Below, one piece after another: positions 1 to 9,643 of a stretch of 64,000 bases of DNA. A program made the position numbers and the translations under genes. The notes below the pieces were generated by a model. It saw only the letters and a list, made by a program, of their open reading frames with translations. It searched no databases and was not told the DNA's origin. The DNA is from Arcuatula senhousia (Eukaryota; Mollusca; Bivalvia; Mytilida; Mytilidae): assembly GCA_963971305.1 (NCBI GenBank), contig OZ020307.1, positions 58,029,702 through 58,093,701 of the forward strand, read 5' to 3'. Within the stretch, counting starts at the first letter, position 1, and each line of letters opens with the position of its first letter.

Positions 1-762
1 CGGTTACATTGCCATAGGGGGTCAAAAAAGGGGCCACACCCAAAAATCGACTTTTTTATTTGTGGTCCAATTTTCTAAATCTTTTTTTCTTTTTTAATCC
101 TTGTAAAAATCCCTGCCTGTGTATTTCAATCAGATTTGCAATATCTTTAGCCATTTATGAGAAATTAGGAGTCAAAGGGGCAAACAACACCATTTTTCAA
201 AGTTTGTCAAGGTAAATAGTCTTATACCAAAAATTAAGTTGAAGTTGGCCAGCCAATTGTTTTAATACACTAAATAAATGTTGGTATTGAATTTGGGGTT
301 TGTGACCCCTGTTGTTTTATAAAAAAAAAGGTCAAAGAGGCTAAAATGGGTGTATTGACAAAACTGATGTAGAATGTTTATTATTTATTTAATTTTTAAA
401 AAAGATTTTGGTCCAATTTTCAAAATCTTTTTTCATTGGATTCCTTATGAAAATCTCTGTCTTAATTTGCAATATTTCTCTTACAATTTTTGAGAAATTA
501 GGGGTCAAAGGGCAAAAAATGTCAATTTTAAAACACATGTATATAAATAAGGCTTATTTTTGTATTAGATCATAGATGTTAAAGTAAGTACATATGTGTC
601 AAATATGCATTTGAGAGTCCACCACAGGATGCATGTGTCAAAAAGTTTTGTAAATCCACCATGGGCTTCATGTGACAAAAGCAATAGACTATCCATATTG
701 GGCCTCCAACGAACAGGGTTCAACCTATTGCGGTCGTATCATGCTGCGCTCAGCGTAGCTTT
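1..762 (+). repeat. Family-A interspersed repeat, right part, cut by window edge
   Basis: The sequence from base 1 matches the inner module and right end of the copy at 14346-15500: 'ttacattgc...gggggtcaaaaa', 'aaaatctttttttcattgga', then the closing 'gtcgtatcatgctgcgctc' and 'gcgtagc'. About two modules of roughly 400 bp are visible. The left end, with its hairpin and GTC-rich run, lies outside the window. It is non-coding; the short open frame at 596-856 is inside it. Confidence 0.75.
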
Positions 763-1110
763 TTATTTATATTTGTTAAAGAAAACATTATATAAATACA
801 CATTTAACAATTTTGTCATAATTGACAAATATTTGTATACAAAAATGATTTTTTAATTGTTAAAGAAAATGTTATATGAAATACACATTTAACAATTTTG
901 TCATAATTGATAAATAGTTGTACATGTACATGATGTAGTGATTTCATCCTTGACACATACAATCACACTGAGCAAAAAAAAAACAAACAAAAAACAACTC
1001 CATCAAAGACCAAGGTCTATAACTCTCTTCTAACAACATTTTCACCAACAGAATGTCTCACTATTACCAGTCTTTCTCCCCACAACACTATCTCACTACT
1101 GGTCTCATAC

Positions 1111-2805
1111 TTACTGCAAAGAGTAGACAAAAACAGGTCCTTCCCAATTAACCACCACCAGTTTCTTAGTATTACTGTCATAGTGTACAGCAGTAGGATC
1201 ATCCAGTCCATCATCCTTACCTAGTAACTGATGACATGACTTACCATTAGGGGAGATGATAACTAGATTGTTAGACCAGTACCCTGTGACATAGATGTTA
1301 CTACAATCATCTATTGTCACACCCATGGGACGGTTTAGTACTGCCTTATCTTTGTATGTAAAGATAACATTGTACTGAGTATCCAGTACAGTTACTGTGT
1401 CTGTATCAGGACATGTGTAACATATGAGACTGCTACTTACCTCTACATGTGAATGATAATCAACACTCTGATCCTTCACTACCATCTCTACCTTCCCTCT
1501 GTAAATGTTCACTCTGACTAGACCTTTACGATACACACAACACACTAACTCTCTACCTCTACAACACAACCCTCTCGCTCCCTCTCCAACCTTTAACTTC
1601 TTCACCACCTGGTCACTATCTACATCTATGATGGAGATAGTGCCAGAGTAAGGATGTGACACAGCAACATGATGATCATCTACTGGTGTCACACCATGCA
1701 CTCCCTCACTAATAGAGTCAAACATTATGGTAAATTTTAGCGTTTTATCTGAGTAAAAAGTTTTTACTTCAGAATTACCATCAAAATAATAACCAGCAAT
1801 CACAATGTGTCCACTACTTAAGGTACAACAGCTATATATATAGTAGTAACCATCCCCCAGATTCTCACCATCAATCTTCCCCTGAAGGTTGAGCTGAACA
1901 GGTGACTGTACAACTTTCACAGCCTCTAGATATCTTGCTGCAGTGTTTTGTAGAGGTACTGCTGAAGGATTTTTGGTGACTTGGATGTCTCCCAGGGACT
2001 GGATACCATGAACAATATCCTCAACAGTTTCATTTACATCAAGTTTTAGGCTGTACTCCATAAGTTTGTCATCATTAGAGAGTTCATTAAGGTTAATGTT
2101 TACTTCATTAACAATGGTCTCCATTTCTTTGAGTCCTATAAACGTCTGAAAATTGGATGCATACTTGAGGATCTCATTTTTTTGGTCCAGTATGGCGCGT
2201 AGTTCCTCCTCCTTTGATTGGACTATTTGTGATGTGTTAGAAATGTCTGTGACCAGTTCCTGATACACAGTATCCATGTCAAAAAGTGTTTTATCTTTTA
2301 GGATTGTTAGTCTTTTTATCAACTTGTCAAAATTTTTCTCAAATCCTGCTTTCAATCCCATGTGTGATTTTTGTAATTGTTTAAGATTTTCTTTTCTATT
2401 GTCAGCAATTTGTTTCAAATTTCCACAGATGGCTTCCAGCTCTGTCATAGTATCTTCAAACAGCACAGAATCTTTAACCTTATGTACAATATCTTCTATT
2501 TTTGGGATATCCCCACATTTTCTGTGATACTTTTTTCGGCATTTGATACATATCAGAGTGTCATCTATTCGACAAAAGTCAGTAAATCTCTCGTTGTGCT
2601 CAGTACAAAAAGGCCTAATCTTCAAAATAAATGCTGGTAACTTTTGGTAATTTTCGTACGGTATTACCTTGTGGTGTTTTGTATAAGAAGAACGGGAATG
2701 ATGGCCATCACATGATTGACATAACAGCTCATCACAATCGGGGCACCAGACAAATGGTTCAGATGTTTTCTTTCCTTTTGGGCAAACATTGCAATTTGCA
2801 GCCAT
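1111..2805 (-). CDS. TRIM-like protein without RING: two B-boxes, coiled coil, C-terminal NHL-type beta-propeller
   Basis: 564 residues in one exon. Residues about 5-45 form a B-box1-like zinc site (CNVC, WCPDC, LLCQSC, then spaced His). Residues about 65-105 form a B-box2-like site (CTEHNERFTDFC, LICIKC, YHRKC). Residues about 110-260 are heptad-rich coiled coil. The last ~240 residues carry repeated strands such as 'NRPMGVTIDDCSNIYVTGYW' and 'DDPTAVHYDSNTKKLVVVNW', typical of NHL/six-bladed propellers in TRIM2/3/56/71-like proteins. No RING is present, so E3 activity cannot be assumed; a scaffold, signalling or innate-immunity role is inferred from related bivalve families. I chose Met at 2805 because a 3' splice acceptor lies 9 bases upstream; the open frame running back to 2904 would be intron. 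The stop is TAA at 1111. A one-exon reading frame behind a 5' UTR intron is common in this family. Confidence 0.85.
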   Translation of the reverse strand: MAANCNVCPKGKKTSEPFVWCPDCDELLCQSCDGHHSRSSYTKHHKVIPYENYQKLPAFILKIRPFCTEHNERFTDFCRIDDTLICIKCRKKYHRKCGDIPKIEDIVHKVKDSVLFEDTMTELEAICGNLKQIADNRKENLKQLQKSHMGLKAGFEKNFDKLIKRLTILKDKTLFDMDTVYQELVTDISNTSQIVQSKEEELRAILDQKNEILKYASNFQTFIGLKEMETIVNEVNINLNELSNDDKLMEYSLKLDVNETVEDIVHGIQSLGDIQVTKNPSAVPLQNTAARYLEAVKVVQSPVQLNLQGKIDGENLGDGYYYIYSCCTLSSGHIVIAGYYFDGNSEVKTFYSDKTLKFTIMFDSISEGVHGVTPVDDHHVAVSHPYSGTISIIDVDSDQVVKKLKVGEGARGLCCRGRELVCCVYRKGLVRVNIYRGKVEMVVKDQSVDYHSHVEVSSSLICYTCPDTDTVTVLDTQYNVIFTYKDKAVLNRPMGVTIDDCSNIYVTGYWSNNLVIISPNGKSCHQLLGKDDGLDDPTAVHYDSNTKKLVVVNWEGPVFVYSLQ

Positions 2806-2814
2806 GGTTGGAAT

Positions 2815-2830
2815 CTGAAAAAGAAAATGA
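2815..2830 (-). other. 3' splice acceptor of a 5' UTR intron of the TRIM-like gene
   Basis: On the minus strand the sequence reads 'cattttctttttcag' followed by 'attccaacc' and then ATG. The polypyrimidine tract plus CAG is a strong acceptor, and the exon would begin at 2814. The upstream non-coding exon was not found. Confidence 0.6.
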
Positions 2831-3533
2831 GCTTTTATTACCCTGTCATAGAGTTTTAAAACCTTTGAAAGGACTAGTTGATTTATCTTCTTTTTAAAAT
2901 TCAAAACTGGCTTAAAATGATTTTTTTTTTTGGTAGGTGGGGTTTATTACAACCAATCTACTATTACAAAATGTAGTCAAAACCAGATTTGTATTTTTGT
3001 ACAAGGTGGCCATTTTGAAACTCATGGTCTGGGTATTAGATGACAAGTGCACAAATGTAAACCTCAGACAGCAGTAAATTTGTTACCCCAAGATAAAGCT
3101 TGGACTAAAACATGTAAAATACAGAAAGGATTGTGATTGTCTGATATGAAGATAGATCAACAATATACTTATGTAAGAAATAAGGTTTCAAGAAGTTTTG
3201 ATGCTAATCAAGTTCTCTATAAGGTGCTCGTATCATTGAAAATCTGGGTTTTAATATTATAAAATTGAAAAAAATGCCTCTTTTCAGCCTAAAATTACAC
3301 CCATTAACGCCACACAGACATAGCTTTTTGATTGGCAAGAAATAAAAGTTTGGATGTAAATTACAAGATTTTGCTCCAAAGAAAGTGAATTCAGCCATTT
3401 AGTTTTATGCCCCGCAAAGATAAGTATGGAGCATTAATCCTTACCAGCTTTCAGGTCTGACTACCTTCTACTTCCTTGTTGTGACAAGCTAGGTTGCATT
3501 GAAAATTTATGTGAAAATTACAACAAGCTTTTT
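2831..3533. other. No gene seen
   Basis: AT-rich non-coding sequence upstream of the TRIM-like coding exon, probably its 5' intron or flank. No conserved reading frame or strong repeat is visible. An open frame on the minus strand at 3204-3398 has no recognisable protein features. Confidence 0.4.
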
Positions 3534-4441
3534 AGCTCACTTAACCCGAAGGTAATGTGAGCTATTGCCATCACTTGGGGTCTGTCATCTGTCCGTCGGT
3601 CCATCGTCTGTAAACTTTTTCAAACATTATCTTCTCTGACACCATAAGTCCAATTGCAAATAAACTATGTACAGTTCTTTATTGGCATGTGTGCTTCAAA
3701 CTTACCGTTTGGATTTTTGATTCAACAAAAAACATGGCCGCCATGGCTAACAATAGAATATAAGGGTAAATTGTAGTTTTTTGCAAAAACGGTTACAGAT
3801 ATCAAAATTCTGGAATAGGGTTAAAGTGATCAGCACCTCAAGATCTACCTGCCCCAACATTTTGAAGAAGATCCAACAACCCATGAAGGAGTAATTGCCC
3901 TTTTTCCAGATTTAAAAAAAAACACACCTTTTAACCTTAATATCTTGAAAACTATTAATGATATTTGGGAAAATTTAATTGCATTTTGTTAATCACATCA
4001 AGATCTACAAAATCTGTAATAGGGTCAAAGTTGTACTGCCCTTACTCTTAGGAGTTATTCCCCTGAGAACGTCAAAATTGTCCATTTTCACAGCCTTTAA
4101 CCATTGTATTGCAAACCATAATAAGCTAGATAACAATATTTAATTACAATATTAGTTAAGCCCTACAAAAAATCAATATGATGGAAGTTTTTTATTGACC
4201 CTTATATGAGTTATGGTCCCTTATATGTCCAAATAACTGTTTATGCCTTATAGCTGGAAAAGCTAGAAAATAATAAAAGGCTTTTGATTGCTAAAATGTT
4301 CAGCTAATTGAACTATACACTTAAATGCATTAAGTTAATTGATGTTGTCAGATGACCCCTAATATTGAAGTTATCACCCTTTAAATGTTAAAAAGGCAAT
4401 TAAGTTAGGTGAGCGATTTAGGCTCCTGGGAGCCTCTTGTT
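3534..4441 (+). repeat. Family-B interspersed repeat, copy B1
   Basis: Starts with the hairpin-forming 'agctcacttaacccgaagg' and 'tgtgagct', followed by a short 'tgtccgtcggtccatcg' simple-repeat tract. The inner module contains 'aacatggccgccatggct'. It closes with 'aggtgagcgatttaggctcc' and 'gggagcctcttgt'. The ends match copies at 11581, 18693 and (inverted) 35263. Non-coding. Confidence 0.8.
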
Positions 4442-4522
4442 TAATAAACCATACATCAAAATGATTTTAATCTCAGTAGGATGGTTCAGTATGCCAAACT
4501 GTACATCCTAAGCATCTTTCAG

Positions 4523-5127
4523 GACCTGTCAGACTTCTACTTTTTTGGGGGGCAAAAGGGGGCATCCGTGTCCCATGGATACATTCCTTGTTTAATTTTA
4601 AAAATGAATACAAGGAAACGCCTATAAAAAAATGCATGGTAAACATTTGGCGCACTTTTAACCATATGGACTGAGTACAAGATTTCTTATGAATTTATAC
4701 AAATACATTTTTTTTTACTTTTAATTTGCTATATATAGAATACTGAAGTTACCAGACATTCTTTTTGTCTTCTTTTAGAAGTGCAAGATACCATGCTTAT
4801 ATTTGTACAAAATGCTTAAGTGATTTTCTCAATGTTCTGTAATTTCATAGTACGAACATCTGAAAATCAAAAAACAGAAAAACAAATATCCCATTTACCT
4901 TATGAATTTTGCAATATATCAGAAAATATGTATTATGTAAATAATGTTTTCTGGTTAATTCCTTTTAACTTTTATATTCCTTCTATCAGTTGAGAATGTT
5001 TACATTTTGTGTATCGACAACACTATAATGAAGATTTAGTGATACGTAACCTTGCCATTGTAGTTTAAAACTAGGACACATTTTATTTAAATGTCTAAAA
5101 GATCATAACATTTTATTGAATATACTC

Positions 5128-5129
<2 letters not shown>
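4523..5129 (+). repeat. 607-bp direct repeat, left copy: candidate target-site duplication of the LINE
   Basis: Bases 4523-5129 are repeated at 7964-8570 (constant offset 3441). Reading both copies block by block I see one difference: 'aagatttagtg' here, 'aagatctagtg' in the right copy. The similarity stops abruptly on both sides. The left copy abuts a run of 25 T (5128-5152), the poly(A) tail of a minus-strand LINE; the right copy abuts that LINE's 5'-truncated end. Confidence 0.9.
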
Positions 5130-5161
<32 letters not shown>

Positions 5162-5634
5162 TATATCACTTTATTTATCACATGCTGTTAACAAATAGTG
5201 TATAGCGCACAGCTTCCGTTATACACTCCCTTGGTGTTAGTTATTGATCAACTAGGGAATTGATCAATAATAAATTATAAATTAATTCATATAAGCAACT
5301 ATAAAGATCATATGAAATTAAATTACTGCATAATTATATCGGACATGTATACCAGTGTTACAAAAACGGCGGTTCTCCCGATAAGGAGATCTGTATAATG
5401 GGACAAGTAGGTAATTTCCGGTTTTTAAAATGAAAATGAAAGTAGGGAAAAAATACACGTGTTTGTCAAAACAGTTAATCTATCGCTGATTTGGATGTTT
5501 GTTGGTTTGATAAATGTTCAAATAATACATTTGGGATAACACTGGTAAACACTTGCATCATCCACAAGCCAAAAAAATAAAAAAGAAATTATGCAAAACA
5601 CATATATACACGAGGTTTGCACTTGCTTACTCAA

Positions 5635-7963
5635 TTATAAATTTGAATGTTCCCTATCTTTAAGAAACATCTCTGTCTTTACACACAAATTAATATCATT
5701 TTTAGTAAAAATGTTAAACCATGAAACTTCTTTTTGAAATATTTTGGTTATGTCAATATACAATGTTTTTTCTTTAGATACATAATAAGCTTTGTAAATT
5801 GAGAAAAATATCAGTGTGAGTAACACATTAACATCATTGTATGCACGATCAGAGACTTTATAACCAAATATTAAACTTTTCATACTTAGAATATGATTTG
5901 AAAAACCAAGATTTGACAATAAGTTGCCTATAACAGTAAGAAAATTTTTAACATAGGAACATTTGAGAAAATAATGTTCATAGTCCTCCTTTATTTTGCA
6001 GTGATTGCATAAATTGTTCTCTTTTATTTTCCATGTGAAAAGCAAATCATTACAGGGTAAAATGAAGTGTACAAGTTTCCATTTAAACATCTTATGCCGG
6101 TTGTCTTTTAGGCATTTATGAATAAAATTAAATGTCTTCGAATAGTTAAAGGAAGTACTGAAATATCTGTTCCATTTTAAGAAACCATTCGGTTTTTCAA
6201 AACTGTTCTTGTATGTCACTAAGTGTTGGTAGATTTCTTTGACTTTGATTGAGGTATCTATTCGGACATTGTACATGATGTACAAGTTTTTAGTATTCTT
6301 TAGATTTACTTGTGTTTTGCTAGATTTATCAGTTTTTAGAATCGTCAACCAAGTGTCAGGAATAGATTTTTTTAAAGTTTGAAATTCTTGTATCCAATTT
6401 TGCTTATTTTTTAAATTTGCAAATATAATTTCCTCTGAAATTTGCCCATTATTATCCAAAATATCATTGATATATTTAAGTCCGCTATTAATCCAATTTT
6501 TGAAAAAAAGACATTTCCCTTTAAATTTAATAAATTGGTTTCCCCATATGTATTGTTTCCTTATATCTAGAAAGGTAATTGGTTGTTTTGTTTCACCTCC
6601 CTTGGCTTTAATCCATGATTTGATTATTTCTTGGTAAAAATTTGGAAGTCCATGAAAAAGTCTTCTTTCAATATTATTATATGTACCTAAATTCATTTTG
6701 AAAATTGGGAATTCCTTTCCAAATTGATATAAATAAAATTCAGGAATAATTTTCCAATTGTCCTGAGATCCATCGCATAATTTGGATACCCATTTTATAT
6801 GTATAGATTGTATGTAAGTGTCAATTTCAATCATGTTTAAGCCGCCCTCTTCATATGGTTTAGCTAAGACTAATCGTTTAACCCTGTCTCGTTTAGAATT
6901 CCATATGAAACTATATACTAATGTTTTAAACTTTTGTAAATCATCACTTGAAATTATTATACCCCCACTCGTAAGAGAGGGGGCTATATTGCAATCACCT
7001 TGTCCGTCCGTCCGTCCGTCCGTCTGTCCGTCTGTCCGTCCGGTTCAATTTCTCTGCTTCTACTGGATGGATTGGTTTCAAATTTGGTACACAGCTTCAG
7101 CATGATGAGTTATAATATGCCTACTCTTTCCAAGTCAGTCCATCATCTACTTCCTGTTTTCCAAGCCGACTTAGACTTTTTAGGGAAAAAAAAATTGAAA
7201 TGTGAAATTTTTCGTAACAGATTTCTCGGCTTCTACTGGATGGATTGGTTTCAAATTTGGTACACAGCTTCAGCATGATGAGTTATACCGTGCCTCCCCT
7301 TTCCAGGTCAGTCCATCTTCTACTTCCGGTTTTTCGAGCCGACTTAGACTTTTAAGGGTAAAAAATTTGAAAAGTGAAATTTTTCGTAACAGATTTCTCA
7401 GCTTCTACTGGATGGATTGGTTTCAAATTTGGTACACAGCTTCAGCATGATTAGTTATACTGTGTCTCCCCTTTCCAGGTTAGTCCATCATCTACTTCCT
7501 GTTTTCCGAGCTGACTTAAACTTTTTATGGGTCAAAAATAGACAATTTTTCGTAACAGATTTCTCGGCTTCTAGAGAAGGGATTGATTTCAAATTTGGTA
7601 TACAGCTTGAGCATGATGAGTTGTACCGTGCCTCCCCTTTCCAGGTCAGTCGGTCATCTGCTTCCTGTTTTCTGAATGGCCGAGTGGGGGTATGCTTAGC
7701 ACGACTTAGTGCAACCCCTTGTTGTGTTAAAAGCTAGGTATGTTAGGTTTGGAAGTATCAGAGATTTATATACTGTTACTCTACCCAAGATGCTCAAATT
7801 TCTTTTATTCCAGTTGGAAATGATTTTTTCACATTTTAACATTTGTCGTTCAAAATTAAGCTTTTGACATTCTTTTATATTATAGCCAAAGTATACACCA
7901 AGGCTTTTAACTGGCTTATTACACCAATTGATATCTTCAAATTTTTCCTTACAATGTTTTAAT
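5635..7963 (-). pseudogene. LINE ORF2 remnant: reverse-transcriptase C terminus and zinc-knuckle region
   Basis: The frame is open from the truncation point at 7963 to 7723, and again from 6957 to the stop at 5635, with the nested repeat between. The 3' piece contains the family's zinc-binding region near the C terminus: 'NNLCNHCKIKEDYEHYFLKC' (C-x2-C-x7-H-x4-C). Endonuclease and catalytic RT motifs are missing because of the 5' truncation, so no activity is expected. Removing 6958-7722 restores one continuous frame through 'LTYLAFNTIISSDDLQKFK'. Confidence 0.85.
6958..7722 (+). mobile_element. Family-C non-autonomous repeat C1 (Helentron/HINE- or pearl-like), four tandem ~170-bp units
   Basis: Starts 'tatacccccactcg' and ends 'gtgcaaccccttgt'. 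Near the right end lies 'cgagtgggggtat', the inverted counterpart of the left end (a subterminal inverted repeat). A TCCG-type simple-repeat run follows at 7002-7041. Four units of about 170 bp, each with 'cttctactggatggattgg' or a variant, begin near 7052, 7225, 7397 and 7561. Short open frames here are repeat-derived. Classification as a Helentron-type element is inference from structure and from T|T insertion without duplication. Confidence 0.8.
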
Positions 7964-8570
7964 GACCTGTCAGACTTCTACTTTTTTGGGGGGCAAAAGG
8001 GGGCATCCGTGTCCCATGGATACATTCCTTGTTTAATTTTAAAAATGAATACAAGGAAACGCCTATAAAAAAATGCATGGTAAACATTTGGCGCACTTTT
8101 AACCATATGGACTGAGTACAAGATTTCTTATGAATTTATACAAATACATTTTTTTTTACTTTTAATTTGCTATATATAGAATACTGAAGTTACCAGACAT
8201 TCTTTTTGTCTTCTTTTAGAAGTGCAAGATACCATGCTTATATTTGTACAAAATGCTTAAGTGATTTTCTCAATGTTCTGTAATTTCATAGTACGAACAT
8301 CTGAAAATCAAAAAACAGAAAAACAAATATCCCATTTACCTTATGAATTTTGCAATATATCAGAAAATATGTATTATGTAAATAATGTTTTCTGGTTAAT
8401 TCCTTTTAACTTTTATATTCCTTCTATCAGTTGAGAATGTTTACATTTTGTGTATCGACAACACTATAATGAAGATCTAGTGATACGTAACCTTGCCATT
8501 GTAGTTTAAAACTAGGACACATTTTATTTAAATGTCTAAAAGATCATAACATTTTATTGAATATACTCTT
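7964..8570 (+). repeat. 607-bp direct repeat, right copy
   Basis: Second copy of 4523-5129 with one mismatch. It begins 'gacctgtcagacttctac' immediately after the truncated LINE 5' end and ends 'gaatatactctt', after which the sequence becomes unrelated ('aacaaggggctat'). Confidence 0.9.
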
Positions 8571-9508
8571 AACAAGGGGCTATATTTAAACTTTGAAATT
8601 AAAACTAACCCCCATAGTTTGGTTAACACTCAGAATTACTTTAGATATTGGAAAAAAAACCAATATCATAACTGGGAGGTTTGCCTTACGTATTTAGAAA
8701 TATAAAAGATGAAGAAAAACTCTTTATACCTTAGATATTCAGCAATATAAGCTGTACAAAACTACATAAGTTGAAGATGCATAATAATTTTCCCCTAAAA
8801 CCTTGCAAAATGGCCAAATGTTCATTTTCATTCTATTTGACATGATGTCAGGTGAGCAAATCAGGCACCTGATGGGAACCTCATGGTATGAATCCATGAA
8901 ATTGTGCTAGCAAATAAATACTTTCACATTATTGTACATAGATACAAAATGAGATGTTGAATAAGTGTACACCACACAACCTACATATATCAATGGCAAT
9001 TTAAGAATTAACGATGGAAACACTGAGCCACAATTAACCTGTGGTTGCTGCTCACCAATTTGCAATTGGCACTAGATTGAGGGTTGCCACGCATCCAAAT
9101 GAATTGCATTTGTCATTTACAGGTCCTTGACTTGTGAAAAAAATAAAATATCCTTGAAAACACTGGAATTAAATAGATTGACAACTAAAAGTTTGTCAGG
9201 TTTATCTGTTTCACAGAAAATTTTGATGGGGAACATTGTAGACTATTTTCATTCTTTAGAATGACTTAAATACCCTTGAAAAGTCCTAAGAAAACTCTTG
9301 AATTATGTGATAACAAAATAGTAGTCTAAAAATATAAAACCTAAGATTAAAAAAAAATCTTGAAAATGTCAAAGAAAGATGCCCTCCTGGACTTAGAATA
9401 AGTAAAGACAACCGGTACAAACATATAAGCTTTGATAAAGACTGTTGGCGTAGGACAAGGAAAAAATCTTATTTCAAACACATTTTGCATTCTGTATTTT
9501 TTTACTAG
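8571..9508. other. No gene seen; 5' flank or intron of the ankyrin/SOCS-box gene
   Basis: AT-rich sequence without a convincing exon. It ends in the acceptor 'gtatttttttactag' used by the first ankyrin exon found. The gene's first exon, and one base of a split codon, must lie somewhere upstream, possibly here or beyond the LINE. Confidence 0.4.
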
Positions 9509-9643
9509 TGTCCCTGGTATTTGGACAAGAAGAGGAGGCCATGACAGTTGTCAAGAAGATTGTAGAACTAGGTTGTGATATCAACTGTGAAGACTTAGAA
9601 CGGAAAACTCCACTGATACTGGCCGCTTCTGCTGGTAGTGTTG
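9509..9643 (+). CDS. ASB-type gene, exon a (first ankyrin unit seen)
   Basis: Acceptor 'tttttttactag', donor 'gttg|gtaaga'. Phase 1 at both ends. Encodes 'SLVFGQEEEAMTVVKKIVEL' then 'GCDINCEDLERKTPLILAAS'. The first codon is split; if the preceding base is A it would be ATG, so this may be close to the true start. Confidence 0.8.

Larger units (their letters stand above)
5130..7963 (-). mobile_element. 5'-truncated non-LTR retrotransposon (L1/Tx1-like LINE) carrying a nested family-C element
   Basis: On the minus strand the element begins in the C-terminal part of the reverse transcriptase ('VKSLGVYFGYN', 'NWNKRNLSILGRVTVYKSL', 'LPNLTYLA'). It is interrupted by a family-C repeat (6958-7722), continues with 'SFIWNSKRDRVKRLVLAKPY' and 'EEGGLNMIEI', and ends with a 3' UTR of about 480 bp and poly(A) (25 T on the plus strand). 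About 2.07 kb is LINE without the nested insert. The open frame is intact apart from the insertion and the truncation, so integration was recent. The clade call rests on these C-terminal motifs only. Confidence 0.85.

Noticed and set aside
2806..2904. Extending the TRIM-like protein to the upstream Met
   Set aside because: A strong 3' splice acceptor lies between the two start codons, and the extra residues show no protein character.
7000..7737. Overlapping plus-strand open frames with repeated 'FYWMDWFQIWYTASA'-like peptides
   Set aside because: They are translations of the ~170-bp tandem units of the family-C element, occur in different frames and have no start context or homology to proteins.
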